Source: Microcaldota archaeon
Lineage (GTDB): Archaea > Micrarchaeota > Micrarchaeia > Micrarchaeales > CABMGC01
DNA length: 27,808 nt
Reading direction: 5' to 3'
Assembly (NCBI GenBank): GCA_021821605.1
Contig: JAKACG010000003.1
Coordinates: 1 to 27,808, forward strand
Positions 1 to 8,443 of this stretch are shown here, piece after piece (the stretch's first letter is position 1; each line of letters opens with the position of its first letter). The translations under genes and the position numbers were made by a program. The notes below the pieces were generated by a model that was given only the letters and a program-made list of their open reading frames with translations, had not been told where the DNA came from and ran no database searches.

Positions 1-39
1 GAGCTTAACAAATTACTTAAAAATAAAACCAATAAATAA
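1..39 (+). CDS. 3' end of an upstream gene (partial)
   Basis: The first 36 bases read in frame 1 as twelve sense codons (ELNKLLKNKTNK) followed by TAA at 37-39. The stop lies ten bases before the ATG of the AIM24-family gene on the same strand, which is typical operon spacing here. This could be the Lys/Asn-rich tail of an upstream protein, but the fragment is too short to identify and could be chance. Confidence 0.35.
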   Translation, partial: ELNKLLKNKTNK

Positions 40-49
40 TGATGATAAT

Positions 50-736
50 ATGGAATATAAAATTATAGGAAACTCTATGCAGGCATTAAATATAAAACTT
101 GATGAAGGAGAGATGATATACTCCGACTCAGGAAAGCTTCTCAGTAAAAGCTCTAACATAGTTATGTCGCCTAAACTTTTTGGAGGTGTAATAAGCGCAA
201 TAGAAAGAAAGATGACAGGAGCCACTGCTATGCTTACAGAATTCAAAGCTGTAGATAGTTCAGGCAGCATATCGGTATCAGGAGTAATGCCAGGGAAGAT
301 AAAAGAAATAAGTCTTGATGAAGGGGAGGAGTTCATAGCTGAAAAGTATGCGTTTATAGCTGCTCAAGAGAGCGTAAAGTTTACAATACAAACTGTAGGG
401 ATAGGAGCTGCGTTCTTTGGAGGCACTGGATTAATACTGCAAAAATTTGTAGGTCCGGGAAGTGTATTCATACATGTAACAGGAGATATACTTGAGTATG
501 ATCTCGATGGAACATTGCCATTAGAGGTAGATCCAGGACATATTGCAGGATTTGATGCAACATTAAGCTATAAAATAAGATTTGTAGATAACATCAAAAC
601 CGCTATGTTTGGAGGTGTAGGGCTTTTTCTAGCTACCTTCACAGGAAAAGGAAGGGTAATACTGCACAGTGTATCTAGATATAAATTGTCATCGGAAATA
701 TTCAAAGAAGGAGAGGAGGAAAGTAAGAAAAAGTAA
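50..736 (+). CDS. AIM24 / TIGR00266 family protein
   Basis: A 228-residue protein matching the TIGR00266/AIM24 family in length and pattern. It has two Gly-rich, mostly beta segments related to each other: FGGTGLILQKFVGPG near residue 123 and FGGVGLFLATFTGKGR near residue 187. A VMPGKIKEISLDEGE segment joins them to the N-terminal part. There is no signal peptide, and it ends in an acidic then Lys-rich tail. Mitochondrial AIM24 is tied to inner-membrane and respiratory-complex organisation; the prokaryotic role is not established. The ATG at 50 follows GATGATAAT; nearby upstream ATGs are out of frame. It heads a same-strand run with a NUDIX hydrolase, a membrane protein and a ferredoxin. Family assignment is strong, function unknown. 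Confidence 0.87.
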   Translation: MEYKIIGNSMQALNIKLDEGEMIYSDSGKLLSKSSNIVMSPKLFGGVISAIERKMTGATAMLTEFKAVDSSGSISVSGVMPGKIKEISLDEGEEFIAEKYAFIAAQESVKFTIQTVGIGAAFFGGTGLILQKFVGPGSVFIHVTGDILEYDLDGTLPLEVDPGHIAGFDATLSYKIRFVDNIKTAMFGGVGLFLATFTGKGRVILHSVSRYKLSSEIFKEGEEESKKK

Positions 737-762
737 AATAGTAAAAATTTTGATGTGGGATT

Positions 763-1281
763 TTGGAAGGCACAGTATATAAAAATAAATACTTCTCTAT
801 AGAAGAAAAATCGTTTAATGGTAAAGATGGAGGTACGTCAATATATAATTATATGAAAGTTGGCCTAACAGTTTCTATACTCCCAGTACTAAATGATAAA
901 AAGATAATACTTGAGAGGCAGTTTAGGCATGCACTAGGAAAGTATATCTATGAAATACCTGCAGGACATGGAGAAACAGGTGAGGATCCAAAAACCGCAG
1001 CTGCTAGAGAACTTGAAGAAGAAACTGGATATAAAGCAGGTAGAGTAAGATTTATGTTTAAAGCATTTGTTTCACCAGGTTTTAGCACCGAGCTACTACA
1101 TTATTTTGTTGCCGATAATCTTCAGAAAACAAAAACAAATTTAGATAAGGATGAGGACATAGAGATCTTTGAGGTAAGTTTTGAAAAGGCTCTGGATATG
1201 ATAAAAAATAATGAGATAGAAAGCGCGATGAGCATAAACTCCATATTATTTTATCTTAAGTTCTTTGAAAACAACAAATAA
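763..1281 (+). CDS. NUDIX hydrolase, ADP-ribose pyrophosphatase-like
   Basis: A 172-residue NUDIX protein with a complete Nudix box at residues 68-90: Gly68, Glu74, then RELEEETGY from Arg82, fitting GX5EX7REUXEEXGU and forming the divalent-metal site for cleaving nucleoside diphosphate-X compounds. EIPAG directly before the box and SPGFSTE about 15 residues after it are hallmarks of the ADP-ribose/ADP-sugar branch, so hydrolysis of ADP-ribose to AMP and ribose 5-phosphate is the best guess. The start is a TTG at 763, 26 bases after the AIM24 stop; the ATG at 753 is out of frame. Soluble and cytoplasmic. Substrate choice is inference; the fold is secure. Confidence 0.9.
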   Translation: MEGTVYKNKYFSIEEKSFNGKDGGTSIYNYMKVGLTVSILPVLNDKKIILERQFRHALGKYIYEIPAGHGETGEDPKTAAARELEEETGYKAGRVRFMFKAFVSPGFSTELLHYFVADNLQKTKTNLDKDEDIEIFEVSFEKALDMIKNNEIESAMSINSILFYLKFFENNK

Positions 1282-1320
1282 AATAATCTTTTTAAAAAGA
1301 AATTTGCCAATTAGAAAGAT

Positions 1321-1333
1321 TTTTATATATTAA
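1321..1333 (+). promoter_or_regulatory. TATA-box candidate for the membrane protein/ferredoxin pair
   Basis: TTTTATATATTAA centred about 27 bases before the ATG at 1355. This is the archaeal TATA-to-TSS distance, so the transcript would be leaderless or nearly so. A CTTTTTAAAAAG palindrome at 1289-1300, just after the NUDIX gene, may contribute to ending the upstream transcript. Confidence 0.45.
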
Positions 1334-1354
1334 GATTGTTGATTTGTTGATAAT

Positions 1355-2137
1355 ATGATAATAGATGGCATCAATATAGCATTGCAAAGTCTTCCGGTTT
1401 ATGTAGGATCCAACTCAACTACATATCTTAACGCAGCTACCATCTACACTGAAAATACAATAACTGTAATTCTGACCCTTCTTACAATACTTGCAATATC
1501 AATACAGGTGGCAAGAGGATATTTTCTCAGGGTTCTTAAAAAGTTTACACTTAGGGTAGCAGCAGATATTTGGTGGCTCATTTATGTATTATTAAGAGAT
1601 GCAAGCATCTTTCTTGTGGTATTTTTAGGCTTCATGCTCTTTTATCCTGGGATATATCAAGACTTTCCTATAGCAGTACCATTTATGCCATTGGCAGTTG
1701 ATTTCTTTGCCATAGCGTTAGTTATAATGCTAATAAAAGATACTGATGAGGACATTAAGTACAATAATATACTAACAATCTTAGTAGGAATAGGAACCTT
1801 CCTTTACATTTTTGGAACTATTTTTATTACAGAAAGCGCAACGCAGCTTGCTATATTGCCTCCAACTGTTTCTAACTCAGTAAGCAATATATGGGGTTTC
1901 ATGAATACATACTTCAACTCTGTTAACAACCCTGCCTTGTCTATATACTCATTTTATGTGTGCTTTGGAATATTAGTAATTGCAGGTATAGTTGCATTAA
2001 AGTATGGATTAGAGTTCGGAGTTCCTAGAAGTAGCATAATAACAAATCCGAATCCAATAATAAAACAAACTGATCAGCCACAGAAACCTCCGGAACAGCC
2101 AACGCAGGCGCAAAAGCCTTCTGCGCCTAAGCAGTAG
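1355..2137 (+). CDS. multi-pass membrane protein with Pro/Gln-rich tail
   Basis: A 260-residue protein I do not recognise. Hydrophobic segments near residues 32-52, 72-98, 108-126, 140-160 and 198-220 suggest about five membrane spans, with charged ARGYFLRVLKKFTLR after the first and DTDEDIKYNN before the fourth. The last roughly 30 residues are hydrophilic and rich in Pro, Gln and Lys (QKPPEQPTQAQKPSAPKQ), probably a disordered cytoplasmic tail. The gene ends eight bases before the ferredoxin start, so the two are probably co-transcribed. That raises the possibility of a membrane component partnering an iron-sulfur protein, but nothing in this sequence shows cofactor ligands. Function unknown. 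Confidence 0.7.
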   Translation: MIIDGINIALQSLPVYVGSNSTTYLNAATIYTENTITVILTLLTILAISIQVARGYFLRVLKKFTLRVAADIWWLIYVLLRDASIFLVVFLGFMLFYPGIYQDFPIAVPFMPLAVDFFAIALVIMLIKDTDEDIKYNNILTILVGIGTFLYIFGTIFITESATQLAILPPTVSNSVSNIWGFMNTYFNSVNNPALSIYSFYVCFGILVIAGIVALKYGLEFGVPRSSIITNPNPIIKQTDQPQKPPEQPTQAQKPSAPKQ

Positions 2138-2145
2138 CTGAGTTT

Positions 2146-2580
2146 ATGCCATTCAAATACACCTTTGATAAGAACGTATGTATACAGTGTGGCATATGTG
2201 GAGATGTATGTCCGGTAAACGCACTTGACTTTACAAGAGCGGTACATAAAAATCCAGAGGACTCTAAAACAAAGATTGAGAAAGAAGAAGACATGACAGA
2301 GTTCCCTATACAGGTAGATAAATGTATAGGATGCATGATCTGCCCTGAAGAATGCCCTGTTTCTTGCATAACCATACTTAAAGCTGATAAAGAACCAGTA
2401 TATGCTGAAAGGCAAGGACCTATGCTAACAGAAGAGCCAGTAAAGGATGAGTTTGCGCTTTCCAAGTATACAAAACTAAGGCCTACAAGAATAAAAACAA
2501 AAGATCCATGGGGCAAGGTGTATATTTACAAACCTAGAAGAAGAAAGTCACAGACAGGAACTTGGGAAAATATGAAGTAA
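2146..2580 (+). CDS. 2[4Fe-4S] ferredoxin-type protein
   Basis: A 144-residue protein with two complete CxxCxxCxxxCP motifs: Cys12/15/18/22 followed by Pro, and Cys60/63/66/70 followed by Pro, enough to bind two 4Fe-4S clusters for electron transfer. The spacer between the clusters is longer (about 37 residues) than in small bacterial-type ferredoxins and is charged. The C-terminal 60 residues form a basic extension (DPWGKVYIYKPRRRKSQTG) that could dock to a partner. The ATG at 2146 lies eight bases after the membrane-protein stop. It converges on the tRNA methylthiotransferase with a 15-base gap. The redox partner is not identifiable from the window. Confidence 0.88.
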   Translation: MPFKYTFDKNVCIQCGICGDVCPVNALDFTRAVHKNPEDSKTKIEKEEDMTEFPIQVDKCIGCMICPEECPVSCITILKADKEPVYAERQGPMLTEEPVKDEFALSKYTKLRPTRIKTKDPWGKVYIYKPRRRKSQTGTWENMK

Positions 2581-2595
2581 GTAGAGAATAGATTA

Positions 2596-3882
2596 CTATT
2601 CAAATGTATCTTTAGGATAAGGTTTTGAAAGTAGGCATGCGTATGAGTTTCCATATATCTTTACATTGACCCTCTCTCCAAGCTTTAGTTCTTTTCCAGT
2701 TACCGCTATAGGCCTATAAAATATATCTCTGCCAGAGAAAAAGCCGTTGTTGTTTTCAGTTATGAGAACCTCTTCTTCCTCGCCTATTAATTTAGAGTAC
2801 TCCTTTGTCTGCATTGCCCTAACCGTCCTTGAAAGCAGTGTACTTCTTTCCTTAATTTCATTTTGAGATAGCTGTTTTAATCTTGATGCTGGTGCATGCG
2901 CTCTTTGCCAGAACTTTGAGATATTGGTTATTGTTGGCTTAAGCTCAAGAAGCAACGCTTTTGTTTCAATAAACTCATTTTTAGATTCAGAAGGATATCC
3001 AACTATTATATCTGTTGTTATGCTTATGCCTTTTATTTTTTTTCTTAACTCTTTGAAATACTCGCGTACTTCATCTACAGTATACTTTCTCTTCATGCTC
3101 TTAAGAACAGAATCACTTCCCGATTGTATAGGAAGATGTATAAATTTGAAGAGCTTAGGACTTTTATATGCTAGTATAAGCTCGTCAAGATACTTATGCA
3201 AATGCTCGGGATTAAGCATACCTATTCGCATTATGAACTCACCTGGAAGCTCAGATGCTTGTGAAACCAACTCGGCAATATTTGTTTTCCTATCTGCACC
3301 ATAAGCTCCAACATCTTGAGAGGTTAGCTCTATTTCTTTAGAGCCCGATTTAACCGAAAGCTCTATCGCCTTTAAAATTACATTTGTATCAAAACTTTTA
3401 AGTGGACCCCTTGCAAACTTTGTTTCACAAAATGAGCAATTGCTCAAACAACCTTCACTTATGGGTACTCTTGATATTACCAAACCGGCAGGTTTCAATA
3501 ATGAAGGCTTCTCTGATGAGTTTGCCGTAATAGAAGTTGGATTTAATATATTGTATATGTTCACAATTTCCTTTGTATTCAATATTTTTGCATGAGGAAC
3601 TGCCTTTTTTATTATGTCAGGACTTGCACTTGCAAGGCAGCCTGTGACTATTAATTTATCCTTTATTTGAGTTAAATGTTCAAGCCTGTCTATTATTTTT
3701 TGTTCTGTTGGCTTTTTTACAGTGCATGTGTTTATTATTATATGATCATATTTCCCTATATTTTTATAATTCGTTTTGCCTCTCTCTACAACATACCCTT
3801 TTTCTGTAAGTATAGATTCCATGACGTCGCTATCTGCTTGGTTCAGGGTACAGCCATAAGTTTCTATAAAAATACGTTCCAT
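2596..3882 (-). CDS. archaeal tRNA threonylcarbamoyladenosine methylthiotransferase (MiaB-like radical SAM)
   Basis: A 428-residue enzyme of the MiaB/CDKAL1 family. The N-terminal UPF0004 domain carries the three cluster cysteines in ETYGCTLNQADSD, NTCTVKKPTEQK and VTGCLA. The radical SAM domain has CLSNCSFC, the CxxxCxxC ligand set for the SAM-binding 4Fe-4S cluster. A C-terminal TRAM-like domain follows (GEEEEVLITENNNGFFSG onward). The family, in its archaeal/eukaryotic branch, adds a methylthio group to t6A37 of tRNAs reading ANN codons. The ATG at 3882 is chosen; a GTG at 3891 adds three residues without conserved sequence. It is transcribed divergently from the small zinc protein. Confidence 0.9.
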   Translation of the reverse strand: MERIFIETYGCTLNQADSDVMESILTEKGYVVERGKTNYKNIGKYDHIIINTCTVKKPTEQKIIDRLEHLTQIKDKLIVTGCLASASPDIIKKAVPHAKILNTKEIVNIYNILNPTSITANSSEKPSLLKPAGLVISRVPISEGCLSNCSFCETKFARGPLKSFDTNVILKAIELSVKSGSKEIELTSQDVGAYGADRKTNIAELVSQASELPGEFIMRIGMLNPEHLHKYLDELILAYKSPKLFKFIHLPIQSGSDSVLKSMKRKYTVDEVREYFKELRKKIKGISITTDIIVGYPSESKNEFIETKALLLELKPTITNISKFWQRAHAPASRLKQLSQNEIKERSTLLSRTVRAMQTKEYSKLIGEEEEVLITENNNGFFSGRDIFYRPIAVTGKELKLGERVNVKIYGNSYACLLSKPYPKDTFE

Positions 3883-3944
3883 TAACAACACTAATATAAG
3901 GTTAAGATAAGCATTGTATGCTATTTATATATTTTGTTGGTATA

Positions 3945-3956
3945 ATATATTAAAAT
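3945..3956 (+). promoter_or_regulatory. TATA-box candidate for the zinc-ribbon gene
   Basis: ATATATTAAAAT centred about 30 bases before the ATG at 3980, in an AT-rich divergent gap. A GTGATT ribosome-binding site at 3972-3977 supports that ATG over the longer reading frame opening at 3914. Confidence 0.4.
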
Positions 3957-3979
3957 ATACTAAAAAGTATAGTGATTTA

Positions 3980-4171
3980 ATGCTTTGTGAAAGATGTAAT
4001 AAAGAGATACATAAATTTGTGACGTGCACATACTGCAGCAGAAAAATATGCAACAGTTGTATGAAAAGTTCCAAGAGGGTTACAAAAACTGAAAAGGCCT
4101 TCATATGCAAAGATTGCTGGAGCAACATAAAAAAACGTACTAAATATAAATCTGCAATTGGAGATAGTTAG
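3980..4171 (+). CDS. small four-CxxC zinc-binding protein
   Basis: A 63-residue protein built from four CxxC knuckles: CERC, CTYC, CNSC and CKDC. This is enough for two four-cysteine zinc sites in a treble-clef or B-box/LIM-like arrangement. The C-terminus is basic (IKKRTKYK), which would suit nucleic-acid or ribosome contact. The frame is open from 3914, but the first 22 residues of that longer version are not zinc-ribbon sequence and the GTGATT at 3972-3977 marks the ATG at 3980. It lies 46 bases before the Asn-rich surface-protein gene on the same strand. I cannot name a family; zinc binding is inferred from the cysteine pairs. Confidence 0.65.
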   Translation: MLCERCNKEIHKFVTCTYCSRKICNSCMKSSKRVTKTEKAFICKDCWSNIKKRTKYKSAIGDS

Positions 4172-4187
4172 TATTTAAAAGCGAACG

Positions 4188-4197
4188 TTTAAATATT
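4188..4197 (+). promoter_or_regulatory. TATA-box candidate for the Asn-rich surface protein
   Basis: TTTAAATATT centred about 26 bases before the ATG at 4218, with a second TTTAAA at 4174-4179. No ribosome-binding site is visible, consistent with a leaderless transcript. Confidence 0.4.
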
Positions 4198-4217
4198 TCA
4201 AAAGGATAAAGATATCT

Positions 4218-5198
4218 ATGAAATATTATACATTTTTTTCTATACCAATAGTAATAGCACTTTTTATACAGATACTTCCATTTACACATAACAGCGGGTT
4301 TTATGCTCCTTCTGGAGGCTATATAAATCATGTAAATGTCAGCAACACAATAGTTTCTAATTCAAACACTACAAACAATACAGCTAATGCAATGGAAATA
4401 CAAAATGCAAAAGGATTTTTATCTAATTTTTTAGGCAGTAGCTACTATAATAAATATATCAATTACAGTTCTTCAACAGTAATTAACAAAACAGCATATA
4501 TATACTTCAATTATAAGGTACCTTATAGAAATGGGAGTACAACAGAGATGGTCTATGGAGGTTCTGTCCCTCTAGAGAGGATACTAAATATAGTAGTAGG
4601 AATATCGACTAAAAATAACAGCGTACTTTATTATCAACTGCCAATAAAACCTTATTTTATAAATATAACTAAAACTCAGGCTATAAATAAAACATCAAGT
4701 TATGGATTTTCAAATAGCACTGCAGACATAGAAGGTATTTATTCTATAAATAAAACAGATAACAATTCTGAAGCATTAACAATAAAGAATAACAGTAACA
4801 GCTATCCGTCAAAGTATTATATAGTTTGGGCAGTGAAGGATGGTATTCCCCTATATTCAAACGCCACAACAACAAAAAATTACTACTCAAAGCTATATAA
4901 GGGAATTTATCTCGATGCAGAAAACGGAAGCATACTTGGAGAGTTCATATATAATCCAGCAATATTAACAACATTAAATTCAAACAATACAATAGGATAC
5001 TCGGGTTCATTTAATTTATTTGTCTTAAAAAATACCACTAAGACAAACAGTAACAGTACACAAGTAGTATCTAATAACTCAACGATAAAGATACAGTTCT
5101 CCCCTAACTTCAAGTTAATTATAATTATTATGTTTATAGCTGTACTGATTGTTATAATAGCATATGTCCTATTTAGATACTTAATGCACGGAGTATAG
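4218..5198 (+). CDS. Asn-rich membrane-anchored surface protein, PepSY-like region
   Basis: A 326-residue protein with an N-terminal hydrophobic segment (residues 4-23, signal or anchor) and a C-terminal membrane span (residues about 296-320, KLIIIIMFIAVLIVIIAYVL) followed by a short basic end. The region between carries roughly twenty Asn-X-Ser/Thr sequons, so it is probably exported and N-glycosylated. Near residue 200, YIVWAVKDG then GIYLDAENGSILGE resembles a PepSY domain (strand, then Asp-Ala-x-x-Gly), and ITKTQAINKT may be its preceding helix. PepSY domains often act as protease inhibitors or surface modules; that role here is inference. It converges on IleRS with a nine-base gap. Confidence 0.65.
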   Translation: MKYYTFFSIPIVIALFIQILPFTHNSGFYAPSGGYINHVNVSNTIVSNSNTTNNTANAMEIQNAKGFLSNFLGSSYYNKYINYSSSTVINKTAYIYFNYKVPYRNGSTTEMVYGGSVPLERILNIVVGISTKNNSVLYYQLPIKPYFINITKTQAINKTSSYGFSNSTADIEGIYSINKTDNNSEALTIKNNSNSYPSKYYIVWAVKDGIPLYSNATTTKNYYSKLYKGIYLDAENGSILGEFIYNPAILTTLNSNNTIGYSGSFNLFVLKNTTKTNSNSTQVVSNNSTIKIQFSPNFKLIIIIMFIAVLIVIIAYVLFRYLMHGV

Positions 5199-5207
5199 AA
5201 ATAGAGC

Positions 5208-8200
5208 TCATAACTTTATTATCTGAAGAACTAAAATCTCTCCATCTACATCGAAGTCCTTAGATTGTAAAGAGTCTTGGTTTGATAGTGAAGGCTCCAT
5301 TTTTCTTGCGTTTATGTAATGTAAGACCTGTTCCTTATTTGATAGTATAGCATCTGATAGTTCCTTTGAGGCTTTGAAGTATATATCAACAACATCAGGT
5401 TTCTTTAGGTGCATCTCTTTTCTTAAAAGTTGAACCCTTCTTTCAAACTCCCTAATTAAAGCTTCTTCGCGTAGTTTTTTATCTATCTCTTTATCAACAT
5501 AAACAAGACCGTATTTGAATGGAACTCCATTTTCTTTTTGAGCTTTTTCTATAATGGTAAAGTGATTTGAGTTTATATCAAATACACCTTCAGTGGTATG
5601 CAATGAATAAGTACCATTTTTAGAGATTGATGAGATTAATTCATTTGAATCTATTGAACGAATAGCTTGCGAAATTACATTGCTTTTATCTTTAAAGTCT
5701 GGCCCTATAGTTGAGAAGTTTGGTTTTATCTCCCTACCCATAGACTCTACTTTTTTAATTTCTAGAGTTTTTATATTTGTATATTCTGTTATAAGATTAT
5801 AGAACTTTGAAATCGAGGTTGTAAGTTCTTCGGAGGTGGTTTCTATAGTAGCTTTTGAAAGAGGCCATCTTAATTTTATTCCCAAACGTTCCCTGCTGTT
5901 AAGTATTGCGGTTATTACCTCATTAGATACTGAAAACTCATTCTCTAAAGAGGCATCTATCATCTTTTTATTTGTTTTTGGCCAACTTATAAGAAAGATA
6001 CTTTCTGAATTTTTAGCGTACTCCTTATAATTTTTAAGATATAGATACTCCGAAGTAAATGGAGTAAAAGGTGCCATCATTAAGATTAAATTATATAATA
6101 TATAATTAAGCAAATCCAATGCCGCTCTCGCCTCTTTTTTATCTCCATAGATTATTCTTTTTTTAAGTAGCTTTAAGTAAAGTCTGCTTAGATCATTTAG
6201 AGAAAAGTCTGATAGTAAAGAATTTGCGGTTTGAACATCGTATCTCTCCAAAGCTTCTGAAACAAGCTGCATTGTTGTTGAAAGCCTTGATAGTATCCAT
6301 TTATCTGAAACCTCAGTTATATTTTTCATATTGGGCTTTTTAATTTTTGAAGCAGAGTACTCAATAGCTAAAAAGTACTCGTTCATAAGATTAAACATGT
6401 TATAAATGGTGCTTATTTTTTTCTCTGACTCACGTATCTCATCTTTTTTGAACTGAATGTCTAGCCATTGCGTATGGCTTGAACACCATAACCTGTAGCT
6501 GTCTGCGCTTGTTATCTTTAAAAGCTCATCTATTGAGATGTAATTACCAAGGCTTTTGTGCATCTCCCTCCCATCTTCCGCAAGAAGCATACCGTCTATT
6601 ATTACGTTTTTGAAAGGAGCCTTTCCATAAAGTATTACACCTATCTTTAAAAGAGTTGAGAACCACCCTCTAAGCTGATCCTTGCCCTCTAATATAAAAT
6701 CAGCAGGGAATAAGTTGTTGAACTCTGCATCAGAGAGGCTTGCCTTAAATGCTATACCAGAATCAAACCAAACATCAAATACGTCAGTAACTCTTGTACT
6801 CTCACCTGCGCATTTTTCACATTTTATTTTTATTGTATCTATGTATGGCCTATGAAGATTTGTTATATTAGAGGCAATAGAGCTATCTACGCTTAGTGAG
6901 ATTAATTCTTCCTTTGAGCCTATTACTTTTATAGCGTTGCAGCTATCGCATTGCCATATAGGTATTGGAATTCCCCAGTACCTTTGCCTAGCTATACTCC
7001 AATCTGGTGAGTTTGACAAAACATCTTCCATCCATTGCTTGCCTTCGGCAGGATGCCAAGCTACTTTTTTATTTTCGCTTATAAGCTTATTTTTAATCTT
7101 TTGTATATTCAAGAACCATTGAGTAGTAACTAAGAAAAGAAGCTTTTCCTTGCACCTCCAACAATGGGGATAGCTATGCTTAATCTTTGTTGTTGCAAGA
7201 AGAAGATCCTTTCTCTTGAGCTCCTCTAATATAGCAATATTTGCATCTAATGGAACGGATAACCCAAAAAAAGTACCTGCGTCAGAATTATACTTCCCAT
7301 TAAGATCAACGGTTGAAAATATAGGCAAAGAGTTAGCCTTGCCTAAAGCATAATCTTCAACACCATGACCAGGAGCTATATGAACAATACCACTACCTTC
7401 AGAAGATGATACAAGCTCCTGCGCCATAAGTACTTTATGAAACTTCCTAAGCTCTTCTTGTTTTTTTATTTTTTCTTCAAGAGGATTTATATAAAAAATA
7501 CCTTCTAGTTCACTGCCAAAAAACTCAGATTCTATAACTGCGTTTTCATCAATAAGATCAAGTATATAATCCAGTCTTGATTTCATTAATATTAATGATT
7601 TTTCTCCTATCCTTAACTTAACATATCTCTCCTTTGGATTTACTGCCACCGAGATATTTGAAGGAAGTGTCCATGGCGTAGTTGTCCAAATAAGAAGATA
7701 GGTATTATCAGTAATATCAATTCTTGGCTTTGAATCTTTTTTGTTAACCTTAAACTCCACAAATAAGGAAGTATCACTCTCATCGGAGTACTCTATCTCT
7801 AAAGTTCCTTGTGCTAGAACTGTACCACAATGCGTACAGTAGAGCATTGGCTTTGAACCGGAGTAAAGAAAACCTTTTTCATTTGCGGTTTTAAGGATAT
7901 TCCATGCGCGTTCAATAAAAGAGTCTTTATATGCTAAATAAGGATTTTCAAAATCAAGCGATGAACCAAATCTTACAAAATCCTTTGTCATATTAGGAAT
8001 TAGTGAGTTTGCATATTCGGTGCAGTACTTGATAAAATTATCTATGCCTATCTTGAGCTCTATTTCTTTTTTTGAGTTTAGGCCTAATGTCTTTTCAACC
8101 TTATTTTCTATTGGTAAACCGTGTACGTCATAACCTGCCCTGTCATGAACATCATATGAACACATACGCCTATATCTGACCAGGATATCTTTTATAGACT

Positions 8201-8363
8201 TAACCCATATTTGACCAGGATGAAGATTTCCACTAGCGTAAGGAGGTCCGTCTAAGAAGTAAAACGCTTTATTACCTTTATTTGCTTCTCTAAGTTTTTT
8301 ATTTATGTCTTTATCTATCCAGTAATGAAGGACTTCTTCCTCATTTTTTATAAAATCAAACAT
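5208..8363 (-). CDS. ileS: isoleucyl-tRNA synthetase
   Basis: A 1051-residue class Ia synthetase of normal length that charges tRNA-Ile. The nucleotide-binding signature is LDGPPYASGNLHPGQIW (HPGQ at residues 48-51 in the HIGH position). The second signature, about residue 600, reads REMHKSLGN instead of KMSKSLGN. Cysteine pairs CTHC, CWRC, CDSC and CEKC are probable zinc knuckles. SNISVAVNP and WFDSG match the editing and catalytic domain landmarks. The ATG at 8363 is preceded by GTGAG. The C-terminal anticodon-binding and extension domains are intact. The non-canonical signatures keep the His-x-Gly and Lys-Ser cores, so I read the enzyme as active. The gene is divergent from the phospholipid synthase gene across 80 bases. 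Confidence 0.95.
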   Translation of the reverse strand: MFDFIKNEEEVLHYWIDKDINKKLREANKGNKAFYFLDGPPYASGNLHPGQIWVKSIKDILVRYRRMCSYDVHDRAGYDVHGLPIENKVEKTLGLNSKKEIELKIGIDNFIKYCTEYANSLIPNMTKDFVRFGSSLDFENPYLAYKDSFIERAWNILKTANEKGFLYSGSKPMLYCTHCGTVLAQGTLEIEYSDESDTSLFVEFKVNKKDSKPRIDITDNTYLLIWTTTPWTLPSNISVAVNPKERYVKLRIGEKSLILMKSRLDYILDLIDENAVIESEFFGSELEGIFYINPLEEKIKKQEELRKFHKVLMAQELVSSSEGSGIVHIAPGHGVEDYALGKANSLPIFSTVDLNGKYNSDAGTFFGLSVPLDANIAILEELKRKDLLLATTKIKHSYPHCWRCKEKLLFLVTTQWFLNIQKIKNKLISENKKVAWHPAEGKQWMEDVLSNSPDWSIARQRYWGIPIPIWQCDSCNAIKVIGSKEELISLSVDSSIASNITNLHRPYIDTIKIKCEKCAGESTRVTDVFDVWFDSGIAFKASLSDAEFNNLFPADFILEGKDQLRGWFSTLLKIGVILYGKAPFKNVIIDGMLLAEDGREMHKSLGNYISIDELLKITSADSYRLWCSSHTQWLDIQFKKDEIRESEKKISTIYNMFNLMNEYFLAIEYSASKIKKPNMKNITEVSDKWILSRLSTTMQLVSEALERYDVQTANSLLSDFSLNDLSRLYLKLLKKRIIYGDKKEARAALDLLNYILYNLILMMAPFTPFTSEYLYLKNYKEYAKNSESIFLISWPKTNKKMIDASLENEFSVSNEVITAILNSRERLGIKLRWPLSKATIETTSEELTTSISKFYNLITEYTNIKTLEIKKVESMGREIKPNFSTIGPDFKDKSNVISQAIRSIDSNELISSISKNGTYSLHTTEGVFDINSNHFTIIEKAQKENGVPFKYGLVYVDKEIDKKLREEALIREFERRVQLLRKEMHLKKPDVVDIYFKASKELSDAILSNKEQVLHYINARKMEPSLSNQDSLQSKDFDVDGEILVLQIIKL

Positions 8364-8443
8364 CGTCTCACGTAAAAATATATTACTGTATTATAGATTA
8401 ATATTATTAAATGTTTTGAGCTAATATTAATGTGGTTTTTAAG

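Noticed and set aside
1289..1300. CTTTTTAAAAAG palindrome as a regulatory operator
   Set aside because: Pure A/T palindromes are common at this base composition; noted only as a possible terminator component.
3914..3979. Longer N-terminus for the zinc protein
   Set aside because: The extra 22 residues are hydrophobic and Tyr-rich, overlap the probable promoter, and the GTGATT site marks the ATG at 3980.
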